Shown in pieces: positions 43,041 through 52,275 of a stretch of 64,000 nucleotides of DNA (position 1 is the stretch's first letter; each line of letters begins with the position of its first letter). Where the stretch lies: assembly GCF_902833645.1 (NCBI RefSeq), contig NZ_CADFGE010000015.1, positions 62,001 to 126,000 on the forward strand. The letters are read 5' to 3'. The position numbers and the translations under genes are program-made. The notes under the pieces are model-generated. The model was not told where the DNA came from, searched no databases, and saw nothing but the letters and a program-made list of their open reading frames with translations. This DNA is from Paraburkholderia fungorum (GTDB taxonomy: Bacteria > Pseudomonadota > Gammaproteobacteria > Burkholderiales > Burkholderiaceae).

Positions 43041-43597
43041 GCTGCCTCCTGGGCGGCGCGCAATGCCTTCAGGCCCGCTACCACGCGCAATTGATAAGTG
43101 ACGAATGCAATCAGTTGGGACAGCGCGACGATGCCGCGTGTCGTGATCTCGGTTTGTTGCAGCGTCCGCAGATGCTCGGGGCGTGCTTCGACCGGCCTGA
43201 GCACCAATAGCTTGACGTGAGAAAGGATGGCGATCAGGCGCGCGTCGGCGGTGGGGTCGAGCGTACCCGCTTCGATTGCATCGAGCGTGACCGGCTGTGC
43301 GCCGGCAGCGATCAGCTTTGCCGCGTAGGCGTCGGCGAGATCGTCGGCCAGCGAGAGACGGGCGGCATACCATGCGGCAAACAAGCGCTCGTGCAGCGAC
43401 AGATCGGGCAACGCCGGATCGAGCAGCGCGTCTTCGCTGCGTTGCGTGTGCAGCGCGACCTTGTCGCGGGCATGGCGCAGCGCGGCGAGCGGGCTGCCGG
43501 CTTGCAGGCCGGCGAGGGTGTCGACGGTATCGACGGTGGCGGTGCCGGCGACGTCTGAAAGTGCGGACGATTGGGTCTGTGACGCGAGGTCGGTCAT
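43037..43597 (-). CDS. CMD-domain protein (Avi_7170 type)
   Basis: A 186-residue helical protein of the same fold as its neighbour but without the CxxC motif, so unlikely to be a peroxidase by itself. 'DLSLHERLFAAWYAARLSLADDLADAYAAKL' and 'TTRGIVALSQLIAFVTYQLRVVAGLKAL' follow the family. It probably forms a mixed complex with the overlapping AhpD-like protein; that is inference. It starts 15 bases after the FAD enzyme's stop. Confidence 0.83.
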   Translation of the reverse strand: MTDLASQTQSSALSDVAGTATVDTVDTLAGLQAGSPLAALRHARDKVALHTQRSEDALLDPALPDLSLHERLFAAWYAARLSLADDLADAYAAKLIAAGAQPVTLDAIEAGTLDPTADARLIAILSHVKLLVLRPVEARPEHLRTLQQTEITTRGIVALSQLIAFVTYQLRVVAGLKALRAAQEAA

Positions 43598-43612
43598 ATC
43601 TGCTCCGGCGGG

Positions 43613-45124
43613 TTAATCAGTGTTTTCGGCGGGATCGTCAGCGGGATTGTTAGCGGCATGCTCTGCTTGCAGATGAGCGCGCGCAGTGCCGGACGGTGCA
43701 TCCGCATCCGTCCATTCATCCCCTTGTAACTCCGCTTTATCGAAGGCGACCAGCGCCTCGTAGTGGCGCTCGCGATCCGCGTCGAACAGGCGGCTCGCGA
43801 TGCCGCGTGCGAGGCGCTGCGCGCCTTCGCTGATCGCGGGGATGTCGCCGGACAGCTTTCCATGGCTAAGGCTCGCCGCATGATTGAAGCAATGAATCTG
43901 CGTCAGCGCCGCACAGGTGCCGGGTTCGCGCTCCTGAAACGCGAACGCGTCGCCGAGATCCGGCGACTCCGCCAGTTCGTGCGAAGGCAGCGACGGGTCC
44001 GCCCGATAGCGGTCTTTCCAACGCCGTACAAAACCGGCGAACGGCGCGAACTCGGTACGCGTGGCGATATCCGAGTGAAAGCCGGTCGCGAAGATCAGAA
44101 AGTCCACCACGTAACGGCCCTTGGGTGTTGTTACCACGAGCGCGCCGTCGAGTTCGTCGAGCGCCGCCACCGGACTACCGACATGAAAGCGGGCATTGGC
44201 ATGGCGTGAAACCCGCAGCACGCTGTCTCGCGGCGGTGGCGTCTGCTCGGTCTGTGCATAGTGCAGAAAGCGCCACTTCGATGCGTCGTCGAGATCGGCG
44301 AAACCATGCACCAGCCCCGGACTGCCGATGCCGGTCAGCTTGTTCACGCGTGGAATGTCGTCGCGGCGGATAAACAGATCGACGCCGGCCGCCCCCGCTT
44401 CGAGCGCGGTCGCGGCGTTGTCGAAGGCGGACGCTCCCGCGCCGACAACACCGACACGTTTGCCGGCCAGCGCAGCGAAATCGATAGCCTCCGCCGAATG
44501 CGCCCAGTAGCGGCGCGCAACCGTATTGGCGATCACCGGTACGAATGGGCCGCCCAATCCGTCGCGGCCGGTGGCGAGCACGACATGCCGCGCGAGCAGC
44601 GTGCGCCGTGCGCCTGCTTTCCCGAGATCGTGCAGATCGAGTTCAAGCAGACCGTCGTCGCGCGGACGCAGCGAGGTGAGCGCGGTGTCGTTTTGCACCG
44701 GCAGATCGAGCACCTCGCGATACCAGCGCAGATAGTCCATCCATTGGGTGCGCGGAATCTTGTAGAGTGCCTCCCACGCGGGTTCGCCGAATTGCGCTTC
44801 GTACCACGCGCGAAATGTGAGAGCCGGCATGCGCAGCGCGGGACCCGTGAGCTGCTTGGGCGAGCGCAGCGTTTCCATGCGCGCGAACGATACCCACGGA
44901 CCTTCGCGTCCCGGTGCTGCGCGATCGAATACCCGCAGATTGTCGACGCCCAGCCAGCGCAATTCCGCCGCCGCGGCGAGCCCCGCCATGCCGCCGCCGA
45001 TCACCGCGACATCGAGTACGCGTTCGGCACCGGCGAAACGTGGCGGGACCCAGGAGGGCGCGGGTAATTCCAGCCAGCGCAGATCTTCACGCAAGCGGGC
45101 TTCGAGATCGGCAAGGCGATTCAT
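43613..45124 (-). CDS. FAD/NAD(P)-binding monooxygenase-like protein
   Basis: A 503-residue flavoprotein. 'VIGGGMAGLAAAAEL' near residue 40 binds FAD and 'VGVVGAGASAFDNAATAL' binds NAD(P)H, as in flavin monooxygenases of the FMO/YUCCA class. The C-terminal region has 'FLIFATGFHSDIATR', the FMO-type ATG motif. The start MNRLADLE at 45124 overlaps the LysR stop (ATGA). The frame extends upstream to 45616, but that part is antisense to nothing conserved and lies inside the LysR gene. With the CMD pair it is probably the core enzyme of the cluster. Confidence 0.87.
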   Translation of the reverse strand: MNRLADLEARLREDLRWLELPAPSWVPPRFAGAERVLDVAVIGGGMAGLAAAAELRWLGVDNLRVFDRAAPGREGPWVSFARMETLRSPKQLTGPALRMPALTFRAWYEAQFGEPAWEALYKIPRTQWMDYLRWYREVLDLPVQNDTALTSLRPRDDGLLELDLHDLGKAGARRTLLARHVVLATGRDGLGGPFVPVIANTVARRYWAHSAEAIDFAALAGKRVGVVGAGASAFDNAATALEAGAAGVDLFIRRDDIPRVNKLTGIGSPGLVHGFADLDDASKWRFLHYAQTEQTPPPRDSVLRVSRHANARFHVGSPVAALDELDGALVVTTPKGRYVVDFLIFATGFHSDIATRTEFAPFAGFVRRWKDRYRADPSLPSHELAESPDLGDAFAFQEREPGTCAALTQIHCFNHAASLSHGKLSGDIPAISEGAQRLARGIASRLFDADRERHYEALVAFDKAELQGDEWTDADAPSGTARAHLQAEHAANNPADDPAENTD

Positions 45125-46107
45125 GCTGTGTGTTCCGGATGTTTGGTGCGCGTACGAGGGGCACGCGTTTCGCGTTGCAGCAGTGCGTCGTGCTGCTGGG
45201 GCGGATGGAGAACCACGCCGTCGAGTAGTTCGCGGGTCGCATGTTCGATGGCTTGCAGCAACGCGTCGACGGCGGCGCGGCGCGGTTTGCCCGCCGGCGT
45301 GACGGCGCCGAAGAAGAAAGGAATCGCGCAATCGAGCGGCCGCGCCGTGACGCCTTCGATGGGCAGGCCGAGTCCGGTGGCGGGGTCGACGATTGCGACG
45401 CAGGCGCCCGCGCGAGCGGCCATCACCGCGTTCAGCGATGCATTGGTTTCGAGAAATACGTCGGCGGCGATGTGCGCGGCCGCGAACGCTGCGTCGATCC
45501 GATGCCGTAGCCGGAAACGGTTCGCCACGGTGACGATGCGCCGTTTCGCGAGATCGCGCAGCGTGATATGCGGCAGCGTGGCGAGCGGGTCGCCGCTCTG
45601 CATCAGTGCCACGCAAGGCGCCTCGGCGATCCAGTGGATGTCGAGTCCCGCATGCCCGATCGGCAATGTGACCAGACCGATATCCGCGGTGCGGGTCAGC
45701 ACTTCATGCACGACGTGTTCAGCCGACAGGCTGCGCAACTGGAATTGCGGTGCGTGCCCGAGCGGCGGCAGCATCGCGATGGCAGGCGGCACGATCGACG
45801 CGGCCAGCGCGGGCGTGGCCGCTACACGCAGCGGTTCGGCTTCGCCGAGACCGATGGCGCGCGCCCGCTGCTCGATGGTCTTCAACCCGACCAGCGAACG
45901 CTCGACTTCTTCGTAAAGCAGAAACGCACGATGCGTCGGCGTGACACGCGGCCCATTGCGATTGAACAGCGCATAGCCGAGATCCGCTTCGAGCTCCTGA
46001 ATCTGGCGTGTGACGGCCGGCTGCGAGCGTTCAAGCAAACGTCCCGCACCGGTGATGCTGCCGGCGGACATGACCGCCGAAAAGGCTTCGAGTTGATGCA
46101 GCTCCAT
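45121..46107 (-). CDS. LysR-family transcriptional regulator
   Basis: A 328-residue regulator with the N-terminal LysR helix-turn-helix ('LEAFSAVMSAGSITGAGRLLERSQPAVTRQI') and a periplasmic-binding-like effector domain (about 90-295). The start at 46107 gives the usual LysR N-terminus; the ribosome site is weak. It is the first gene of the four-gene leftward operon and divergent from the ABC importer, so it probably controls both, activated by the imported compound. Confidence 0.9.
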   Translation of the reverse strand: MELHQLEAFSAVMSAGSITGAGRLLERSQPAVTRQIQELEADLGYALFNRNGPRVTPTHRAFLLYEEVERSLVGLKTIEQRARAIGLGEAEPLRVAATPALAASIVPPAIAMLPPLGHAPQFQLRSLSAEHVVHEVLTRTADIGLVTLPIGHAGLDIHWIAEAPCVALMQSGDPLATLPHITLRDLAKRRIVTVANRFRLRHRIDAAFAAAHIAADVFLETNASLNAVMAARAGACVAIVDPATGLGLPIEGVTARPLDCAIPFFFGAVTPAGKPRRAAVDALLQAIEHATRELLDGVVLHPPQQHDALLQRETRAPRTRTKHPEHTA

Positions 46108-46457
46108 GACGCGCCCTGGCAATTCGATCTGCGCATTGTAGGGTCGTCTGAATGCGCGATTTATATAATGAATTTCGATATCGACAGCGGAAAAAATGCG
46201 AAGGGAATCGGTGTGCGAGCGCGTGGCGCCTCGAGTTTTCTTCCCCACGGCGTCTGTCAAAAAGAAGAAAAATCAATTGCGTCAATGAGATGCCCGCGCG
46301 ACTCGGCGAGTGACAGTGAATGCTCGTCTGCCGGGTTGCCTTGCGCGAGCGGAGGCATGCTCGTCGACGTGATAACCATATTCCCAAAACTTCGTTGGGC
46401 TGCCGGAATTCACCGTGGTTACATGGCCTCACTTTGAAGATGACAGTCGGGGCAAAC
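46108..46457. promoter_or_regulatory. Divergent control region, LysR operon and Liv-type importer
   Basis: This 350-base region is AT-richer than its surroundings and holds TTTATATAATG near 46160, a candidate -10 region, in front of the LysR gene. LysR boxes of T-N11-A form would be expected here, but none stands out by eye. No small gene is supported. Confidence 0.45.
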
Positions 46458-47654
46458 ATGAAACACGTATCCAAATCGTCGCGAACCAACTGGTCGCGCT
46501 GGCTGAAAACGCTGCCGGTGCTCGCCGCAGTAATGGGACTCACCGCAAGCTTGCCGGCTCATGCCGGCGCCGCGGCGGGCGAGCCGTATCTGATCGGTGT
46601 GAGTGGGCCGCTCACCGGACAGGACGCGCAATACGGCACGCAGTGGAAGCGCGGCTTCGATCTTGCGCTTGAGCAGATCAACAGCCAGGGCGGCATCAAG
46701 GGCCGGCCGCTCGCTTACGACTTCGAGGACAGCCGTGGCGACCCGCGCCAGGCGGTCTCGATCGCACAGAAGTTTGTCGGCGACCCGCGCATTCTGCTGG
46801 AGTTAGGCGATCTCTCAAGCACGACTTCGATGGCGGCCTCGCCGATTTATCAGCGCGGACAACTCGTGCAATTCGGCTTCACCAATTCGCACCCGGACTT
46901 CACGAAGGGTGGCGACTACATGTGGAGCACCGCGCTCAGCCAGGCTGAGGAGCAACCGCTGCTCGCGCACTACGCAACGAAGGAACTCGGCTTCAGGCGC
47001 ATCGCGGTGCTCTATCTGAATACCGACTGGGGCCGCACCAGCAAGGACATTTTCGCGAAGGCCGCGGCGCAGGACGGCGCACAGGTCGTCGCGGCAGAAG
47101 GCTATCAGCCGACTGAAAAAGATTTTCGCGCGACGCTGGTGCGGGTGAACGAAGCGAAACCCGATTCGCTCGTGCTGATCTCGTACTACGCGGACGGTGC
47201 GCAGATCGTGCGCCAGGCGCGTTCGTCGGGTTTGACGCAGCCGATCGCGGCCGTGGGCTCGGTCTATTCGCCGAAATTTCTCGAACTCGGCGGCGAGGCC
47301 GTAAACGGCGTGTTTACCGAGTCGAATTTCTTCCCAGGCGACAAGCGGCCCGAAGTACAGGACTTTGTGCAGCGTTATCGCGCGAAGTACAACGGTGAGC
47401 CCGATACGTTCGCCGCGCGTGCGTACGACGCGATGATCGTCTCGGCGGAAGTCATGCGCCGCTACGGCGTGACCCGTCAGGCGGTGCACGACGGTCTGAA
47501 GCAGATCAGGGATGTGCCGAGCCTGATCTTCGGCAAGGTGCAGTTCGATCCGCAGACACGCCGCGTGGCCGGCGCGCGCAGCGTGTATCTGGTCGTCAAG
47601 GACAACCAGTTCACGCAATGGGACGGTGCGAAGCCACTGGTCGCTTCGAAATAA
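46458..47654 (+). CDS. Liv-type ABC transporter substrate-binding protein
   Basis: A 398-residue periplasmic protein of the branched-chain amino-acid binding class. The signal peptide has a basic N-terminus and ends near 'SLPAHA'. The mature part starts 'EPYLIGVSGPLTGQDAQYGTQWKRG' and has 'INSQGGIKGRPLAYDFEDSRGDPRQAVSIAQKFV', both typical of LivJ/K relatives. ATG 46458 is preferred over 46440. It is followed by the fused permease and two ATPases. Binding of a compound other than leucine is likely, given the catabolic genes opposite. Confidence 0.9.
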   Translation: MKHVSKSSRTNWSRWLKTLPVLAAVMGLTASLPAHAGAAAGEPYLIGVSGPLTGQDAQYGTQWKRGFDLALEQINSQGGIKGRPLAYDFEDSRGDPRQAVSIAQKFVGDPRILLELGDLSSTTSMAASPIYQRGQLVQFGFTNSHPDFTKGGDYMWSTALSQAEEQPLLAHYATKELGFRRIAVLYLNTDWGRTSKDIFAKAAAQDGAQVVAAEGYQPTEKDFRATLVRVNEAKPDSLVLISYYADGAQIVRQARSSGLTQPIAAVGSVYSPKFLELGGEAVNGVFTESNFFPGDKRPEVQDFVQRYRAKYNGEPDTFAARAYDAMIVSAEVMRRYGVTRQAVHDGLKQIRDVPSLIFGKVQFDPQTRRVAGARSVYLVVKDNQFTQWDGAKPLVASK

Positions 47655-47757
47655 CACTTCGGCAATGCACAGGCAACGCACAGGTAACGCCTAAGCGACG
47701 CTTACGTGTCGGCTTGTGTGTCCGCCTGTTTGTCTGTTTTCACCGGATCTGAATGCT

Positions 47758-49581
47758 ATGGCCTCATGGCTCGACTACACGATCAATGGACTGATCGTCG
47801 GCAATATCTACGCATTGCTGGCGGTCGGGCTCGCGCTGATCTTCGGCGTGTCGCATCTGATCAACTTCGCACACGGCTCGGTGTACATGATCGGCAGCTT
47901 CATCGGCTGGCTGTGTCTGACGCGGCTCGGGTTGCCGTTGCCGCTCGCCTTGCTGGCGGTGGTGCTCGGCTGCGGGCTGCTGGGCATCACGATCGAGCGG
48001 ATCGGCTTGCGGCCGCTGCAGGGCGCCGCGCGCATCGCTCCGTTACTCGCCACGATCGGCATCAGCTTCGTGCTCGATCAGTGCGCGCAGTTGCTGTTCG
48101 GCGCCGATCCCCGGCCGGTGCCGAGCACGCTGCCCGATTGGCATTTTCGGCTTGGCGGTGCGACGATCGGCTCGCTGGACCTGCTGATTGCCGGCATCGG
48201 CGTGACGGCGGCAGCCGTGCTCTATGTGTTTTTGCGTTTCACCAGGTTGGGCTGGGCAGTACGCGCAACGGCGCAGGACCGCGACGCCGCGCAGCAGATG
48301 GGCGTCAACGTCAATGGCGTCAATCAGGCGGTATTTGCGATCGCATGCGCGCTCGGCGGCGTGAGCGGCCTGCTGGTCGGTATGTACTACAACAGCATCG
48401 ATCCGGCGATGGGCTTCCAGGCCACGCTCAAGGGCGTGGTGGCGTTGCTGATCGGCGGTCTGGGCAATGTGCCGGGCGCGATTGTCGGCAGCCTGCTGCT
48501 GGGCCTGGTCGAGAGCTATGGCGTAGCGATCTTCGGCACCAGTTACCGCGATCTGTTCGCGTTCGTTCTGCTCCTGATGTTTCTGGTGTGGCGTCCCAAT
48601 GGACTCTTTAGCGGCAGCCGCCGTTTGCCGCCGGAGCCGATGACCGGCACCTTCCTGTCCGCAGGCAAAGCGGTAAAAGTACCGCGCGCCGTGGTGATCG
48701 TTCTCGCGCTGGCCGCGCTCGCGTTGCCGTTCGTCGCCACGTCGTCCTATCTCCTGCAAACGCTCACCAATGCCTGGCTGTACGGAATGTTGGCGTTGAG
48801 CCTGACGCTGGTGGCGGGCACGGTCGGACAGATTTCGCTTGGCCATGCCGCATTGCTGGTGATTGGTGCGTACGCGTCGGCGTTGCTGTCGATGAACCTC
48901 GGCTGGTCGCCGGTCGTGACGATTTTTTGCGCCGGGTTGATCACCGCCGCACTCGGCACGCTGCTGGTCTATCCGGCGTTCCGTTTGCGCGGCCACTACG
49001 TGTCGATCGCGACGCTGGGCATTGGCGAAGTCGTGAGCCTCGTGATCCTCAACTGGGACAGCCTGACGCGTGGTCCGCTCGGCATCGCGGGCATTGCGCC
49101 GCTGTCGGTGTTCGGCTGGACGCCGGATAGCGCCCGCGCGATTTACTGGTTCGCGCTAGGCGTGCTGATCGTGCTGGCACTGCTGCAAACGCGGCTGTTG
49201 AGCTCGCACCTGGGCCGCACGCTGCGTGCGATTCGCGAAGACGAAGTGGCGGCGCGTTCGCACGGAATTCGCCCGAACCGCTACAAGGCGATCGCGTTTG
49301 CGTTCGGCGGTCTGGCCGCCGGGATCAGCGGCGGGATCGCAGCGCATCTGTATAGCTACATCAACAACCAGACCTTCGACTCGCAAGTGTCGATCCTCGC
49401 CTTGACCATGGTGATTCTCGGCGGGCTCGGCAACGTGCTGGGCGGCATTGTCGGCGCGGTGGCGCTGATCGGGTTGCCCGAGATTTTCCGCTGGGCCGCC
49501 GACTACCGGATGCTGATCTACGGGCTGGTATTGCTGCTGCTCGTGCGGTTCAGGCCGCAGGGTTTGCTGGGAACGGTATGA
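47758..49581 (+). CDS. Fused LivH-LivM permease of ABC importer
   Basis: A 607-residue inner-membrane protein joining the two permeases usually made separately. The first ~300 residues are LivH-like ('LIVGNIYALLAVGLALIFGVSHLINFAHG', 'GFQATLKGVVALLIGGLGNVPGAIVG'), and residues about 325-600 are LivM-like ('LTLVAGTVGQISLGHAALLVIGAYASA', 'SILALTMVILGGLGNVLGGIVGA'). The start at 47758 (MASWLDY) is nearest the family N-terminus. No stop or frameshift lies in the joint near residue 305. Fusions of this kind occur in some Proteobacteria. Confidence 0.9.
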   Translation: MASWLDYTINGLIVGNIYALLAVGLALIFGVSHLINFAHGSVYMIGSFIGWLCLTRLGLPLPLALLAVVLGCGLLGITIERIGLRPLQGAARIAPLLATIGISFVLDQCAQLLFGADPRPVPSTLPDWHFRLGGATIGSLDLLIAGIGVTAAAVLYVFLRFTRLGWAVRATAQDRDAAQQMGVNVNGVNQAVFAIACALGGVSGLLVGMYYNSIDPAMGFQATLKGVVALLIGGLGNVPGAIVGSLLLGLVESYGVAIFGTSYRDLFAFVLLLMFLVWRPNGLFSGSRRLPPEPMTGTFLSAGKAVKVPRAVVIVLALAALALPFVATSSYLLQTLTNAWLYGMLALSLTLVAGTVGQISLGHAALLVIGAYASALLSMNLGWSPVVTIFCAGLITAALGTLLVYPAFRLRGHYVSIATLGIGEVVSLVILNWDSLTRGPLGIAGIAPLSVFGWTPDSARAIYWFALGVLIVLALLQTRLLSSHLGRTLRAIREDEVAARSHGIRPNRYKAIAFAFGGLAAGISGGIAAHLYSYINNQTFDSQVSILALTMVILGGLGNVLGGIVGAVALIGLPEIFRWAADYRMLIYGLVLLLLVRFRPQGLLGTV

Positions 49582-49591
49582 CGGAGCGCAC

Positions 49592-50434
49592 ATGACACAG
49601 ACTCTTCTCGACGTGCGCGGCGTGACGCGGCGCTTTGGCGGACTGACCGCGGTGAACGGAGTCGATCTATCGATTTCGGAAGGTGAACTGATCAGCGTGA
49701 TCGGACCGAACGGCGCGGGCAAATCGACGCTGTTCAATCTGATCACCGGGCTCGATACGCCGGACGCGGGCAGCGTGCGTTTCGACGGTCGCGACATTAC
49801 CGGCATGCGGCCGGAAAAGCTGGCCGCACTCGGACTGGCGAGGACGTTTCAGCATGGCCGGGTATTCGGCAATCTGAGCGTGCTCGATAACGTGTTGATC
49901 GGCGCGCATGCGCGTTTGCGTGTCACCCGCACGGGTTGGCCGATCGTGGGCGCCATTGCCGAAGTCGCGCGCGCGCTCTTCGGACCGGCTGCGGTTCGCC
50001 GTGAGGATGCGGCGCTGCGCGACGAAGTGCGCGAGATCATTGCCGGGTTCGGTGAACGCCTGACGCCGCGCATCGATCATCCGGCTCATAGCCTGTCATA
50101 TGCGAACCGGCGGCGGGTCGAGATTGCCCGCGCGCTCGCGTTGCATCCGCGCATTCTGCTGCTCGACGAGCCGACGGCCGGCATGAACGAGTCCGAAACC
50201 GCCGAAATGCTGGTGCTGATTCAGCAACTGAAAGCGCGCGGGCTGACGATCCTGCTGATCGAACACAAGCTCGACATGGTGATGCGGCTGTCGGATCGCG
50301 TGATCGTGCTCGACAACGGCGGGAAAATCGCCGAAGGCCTGCCACGCGAGGTGCGCAACGATCCGCGTGTGATCGAAGCCTATCTGGGCCATCGCAATGT
50401 CGGCGGCGCGGCGACCGTGCGCGTGGCCGCCTGA
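49592..50434 (+). CDS. Liv-type ABC transporter ATPase (LivG-like)
   Basis: A 280-residue ATPase. Walker A 'GPNGAGKST' is near residue 40, the signature is the less usual 'LSYANRRRVEIARAL' and Walker B is 'ILLLDEPTAGMN'. The extra helical stretch after Walker A and 'VIEAYLGH' at the C-terminus are LivG features. It starts ten bases after the permease gene. Confidence 0.92.
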   Translation: MTQTLLDVRGVTRRFGGLTAVNGVDLSISEGELISVIGPNGAGKSTLFNLITGLDTPDAGSVRFDGRDITGMRPEKLAALGLARTFQHGRVFGNLSVLDNVLIGAHARLRVTRTGWPIVGAIAEVARALFGPAAVRREDAALRDEVREIIAGFGERLTPRIDHPAHSLSYANRRRVEIARALALHPRILLLDEPTAGMNESETAEMLVLIQQLKARGLTILLIEHKLDMVMRLSDRVIVLDNGGKIAEGLPREVRNDPRVIEAYLGHRNVGGAATVRVAA

Positions 50435-50455
50435 ACTTTTGCTGGAATATCGACG

Positions 50456-51196
50456 ATGAGCGATGCTTTACTGAAACTCGAACATATCGAAACGTTCTAC
50501 GGCCCCGTGCAGGTGCATTTCGACGTCAATTTTCAAGTGCGGCGCGGGCAGATCGTGAGCCTGCTCGGCGGCAACGCGAGCGGCAAGTCGACCACGATGA
50601 AGCTGATTCTCGGTCTGCACAAGCCGCGTGCCGGCAGCATCACGTTCGAAGGCGAGGCGATCGGCGGCCTCAGCACGCCGCAGATCGTGAGGCGCGGTGT
50701 CGGCTCGGTGCCGGAAGCGCGGCGGCTGTTCGGCGACATGACGGTGCGTGAAAATCTGCTGATGGGCGCTTATACGCGGCGCGACCGCGCGGCGATCGAC
50801 GAAGACTATGAGCGCGTGCTGGGTCTTTTCCCGCGCGTGAAAGAGCGTCTGACGCAAAAGGCCGGCACGCTCTCAGGCGGCGAACAGCAGATGCTGGCCA
50901 TGGCGCGTGCGCTGATGAGCCGGCCGAAGCTGATCTGCATGGACGAACCCACCATGGGTTTGTCGCCGCTCTACGTCGACAAGGTGCTGGAGTTGATCGA
51001 TACGATCAACCGGCAGGGCGTGACCTTTTTCATGGTCGAGCAGAACGCCAGCCTCGCACTGGAGATCGCGCATTACGGCTATGTGTTGCAGACCGGCCGC
51101 GTCGTACTCGAAGGCACGGCCGAATCGCTGCTCGGCGACGAGCGGATTCGCGACGCGTATCTCGGCGGTGAAGCGGCGGCCACGACGGCATCCTGA
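50456..51196 (+). CDS. Liv-type ABC transporter ATPase (LivF-like)
   Basis: A 246-residue ATPase with Walker A 'GGNASGKST' (GxxxxGKST, with Ala-Ser in place of the usual Gly-Ala), signature 'LSGGEQQMLAMARAL', Walker B 'LICMDEPTMGLSP' and C-terminal 'RIRDAYLGG' as in LivF. It begins 21 bases after the LivG-like stop and ends the importer operon. Confidence 0.92.
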   Translation: MSDALLKLEHIETFYGPVQVHFDVNFQVRRGQIVSLLGGNASGKSTTMKLILGLHKPRAGSITFEGEAIGGLSTPQIVRRGVGSVPEARRLFGDMTVRENLLMGAYTRRDRAAIDEDYERVLGLFPRVKERLTQKAGTLSGGEQQMLAMARALMSRPKLICMDEPTMGLSPLYVDKVLELIDTINRQGVTFFMVEQNASLALEIAHYGYVLQTGRVVLEGTAESLLGDERIRDAYLGGEAAATTAS

Positions 51197-51232
51197 CGGC
51201 GATCGACGTACGCGAGTACGGTGACAGCCGCT

Positions 51233-52138
51233 TCAAAGATCGAACTGATCGAATTCGCTTTGCAGTTCGCGATTGCGTGCAACGCGTTCGTCGATACCCG
51301 GCCCGAGCCGTTCGACAATCGCCGAGATCAGCAGATTGAACAGGCAGGTGAGCGGCGCCAGCGAATCCCAGAACTGGCCGACATCGGTCTTCACCTGCAG
51401 AAGATCGCCGTCGAACTCGCGAGCCCACGGGCAGTAGATATCGGTGACGAGCGCGAAGGGCAGGCCGCGGCGCGTGGCGGCTTCGCAATAACGGCGCGCG
51501 ATCATCGAGTAGGCGCGCGTATCGGTGACGATCAGATAGGGCGACTTGAACTCGGAGTTCAGCGAATCGACATACGAACCCGACATGCCGTCGGAATAGA
51601 ACACGCGCGGGCGGATGTACTCGAGGTAGCTGTAGAACGCGTTGCTGATGCCGCGCGTGGACTGAATGCCGAGAATATAGACGGCGTCCGCATTCGAAAT
51701 GCGTTCGGCCACGCGGGCAAACACCGGCGACTGCGCGAGCTGATAGACATGCTGGATCGCGCCGATTTCAAGCTCGAGCGAGTGGGCGAGAGCCGGGTTC
51801 GGGGCAGCGTGGGCGACGTCAGGGCCGTTTGCCGCGGGTGGCGTTACGCCGTGCTGGCCGGCGGTGCGGCGAAACGCGTCGAGCCGGTCGGTGATCAGCC
51901 ACGGGCGCTCCTGGGCGCCACGCAGTTCGCGCTTCAGATCGTCGAGATTCTGGTAGCCGATGCTGCGCAGGAACCGGCCCACCGAAATGCCACTGGTGCC
52001 GGCTTGCTGGGCGATCTGGTCGGCGGTTTCGAGGCCGAGCCGTTCGAGATTCGCCAGCATGTAACTGGCGACACGCTTGGAGGTCGGTGTGAGTTCGGCA
52101 AAGCGGGCTTCGACGGTTTGTGCAAAAGCGGTCGGCAT
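51233..52138 (-). CDS. MurR/RpiR-family transcriptional regulator
   Basis: A 301-residue regulator with an N-terminal RpiR helix-turn-helix (residues about 5-80: 'LTPTSKRVASYMLANLERLGLETADQIAQQAGTSGISVGRFL') and a C-terminal SIS domain (about 130-270) for a phosphosugar-like ligand. It is convergent with the LivF-like gene, 36 bases apart, and belongs to no visible operon; its targets are unknown. Confidence 0.9.
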   Translation of the reverse strand: MPTAFAQTVEARFAELTPTSKRVASYMLANLERLGLETADQIAQQAGTSGISVGRFLRSIGYQNLDDLKRELRGAQERPWLITDRLDAFRRTAGQHGVTPPAANGPDVAHAAPNPALAHSLELEIGAIQHVYQLAQSPVFARVAERISNADAVYILGIQSTRGISNAFYSYLEYIRPRVFYSDGMSGSYVDSLNSEFKSPYLIVTDTRAYSMIARRYCEAATRRGLPFALVTDIYCPWAREFDGDLLQVKTDVGQFWDSLAPLTCLFNLLISAIVERLGPGIDERVARNRELQSEFDQFDL

Positions 52139-52275
52139 CGTAGTCGCGGTGCGGGTAGTGGATCGATCATCGGGATGATGACATATTCAACCCGCATTCA
52201 ACGAATAGTCAGGCCTTTGCGCCGTCCTGAAAATGAGGATGCGCACGCGTGGACGAGCCACCGGCGAGGCTCCGC

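Noticed and set aside
45124..45616. N-terminal extension of the FAD monooxygenase frame
   Set aside because: It lies wholly inside the LysR gene and is Arg-rich; the real start at 45124 overlaps the LysR stop by ATGA.
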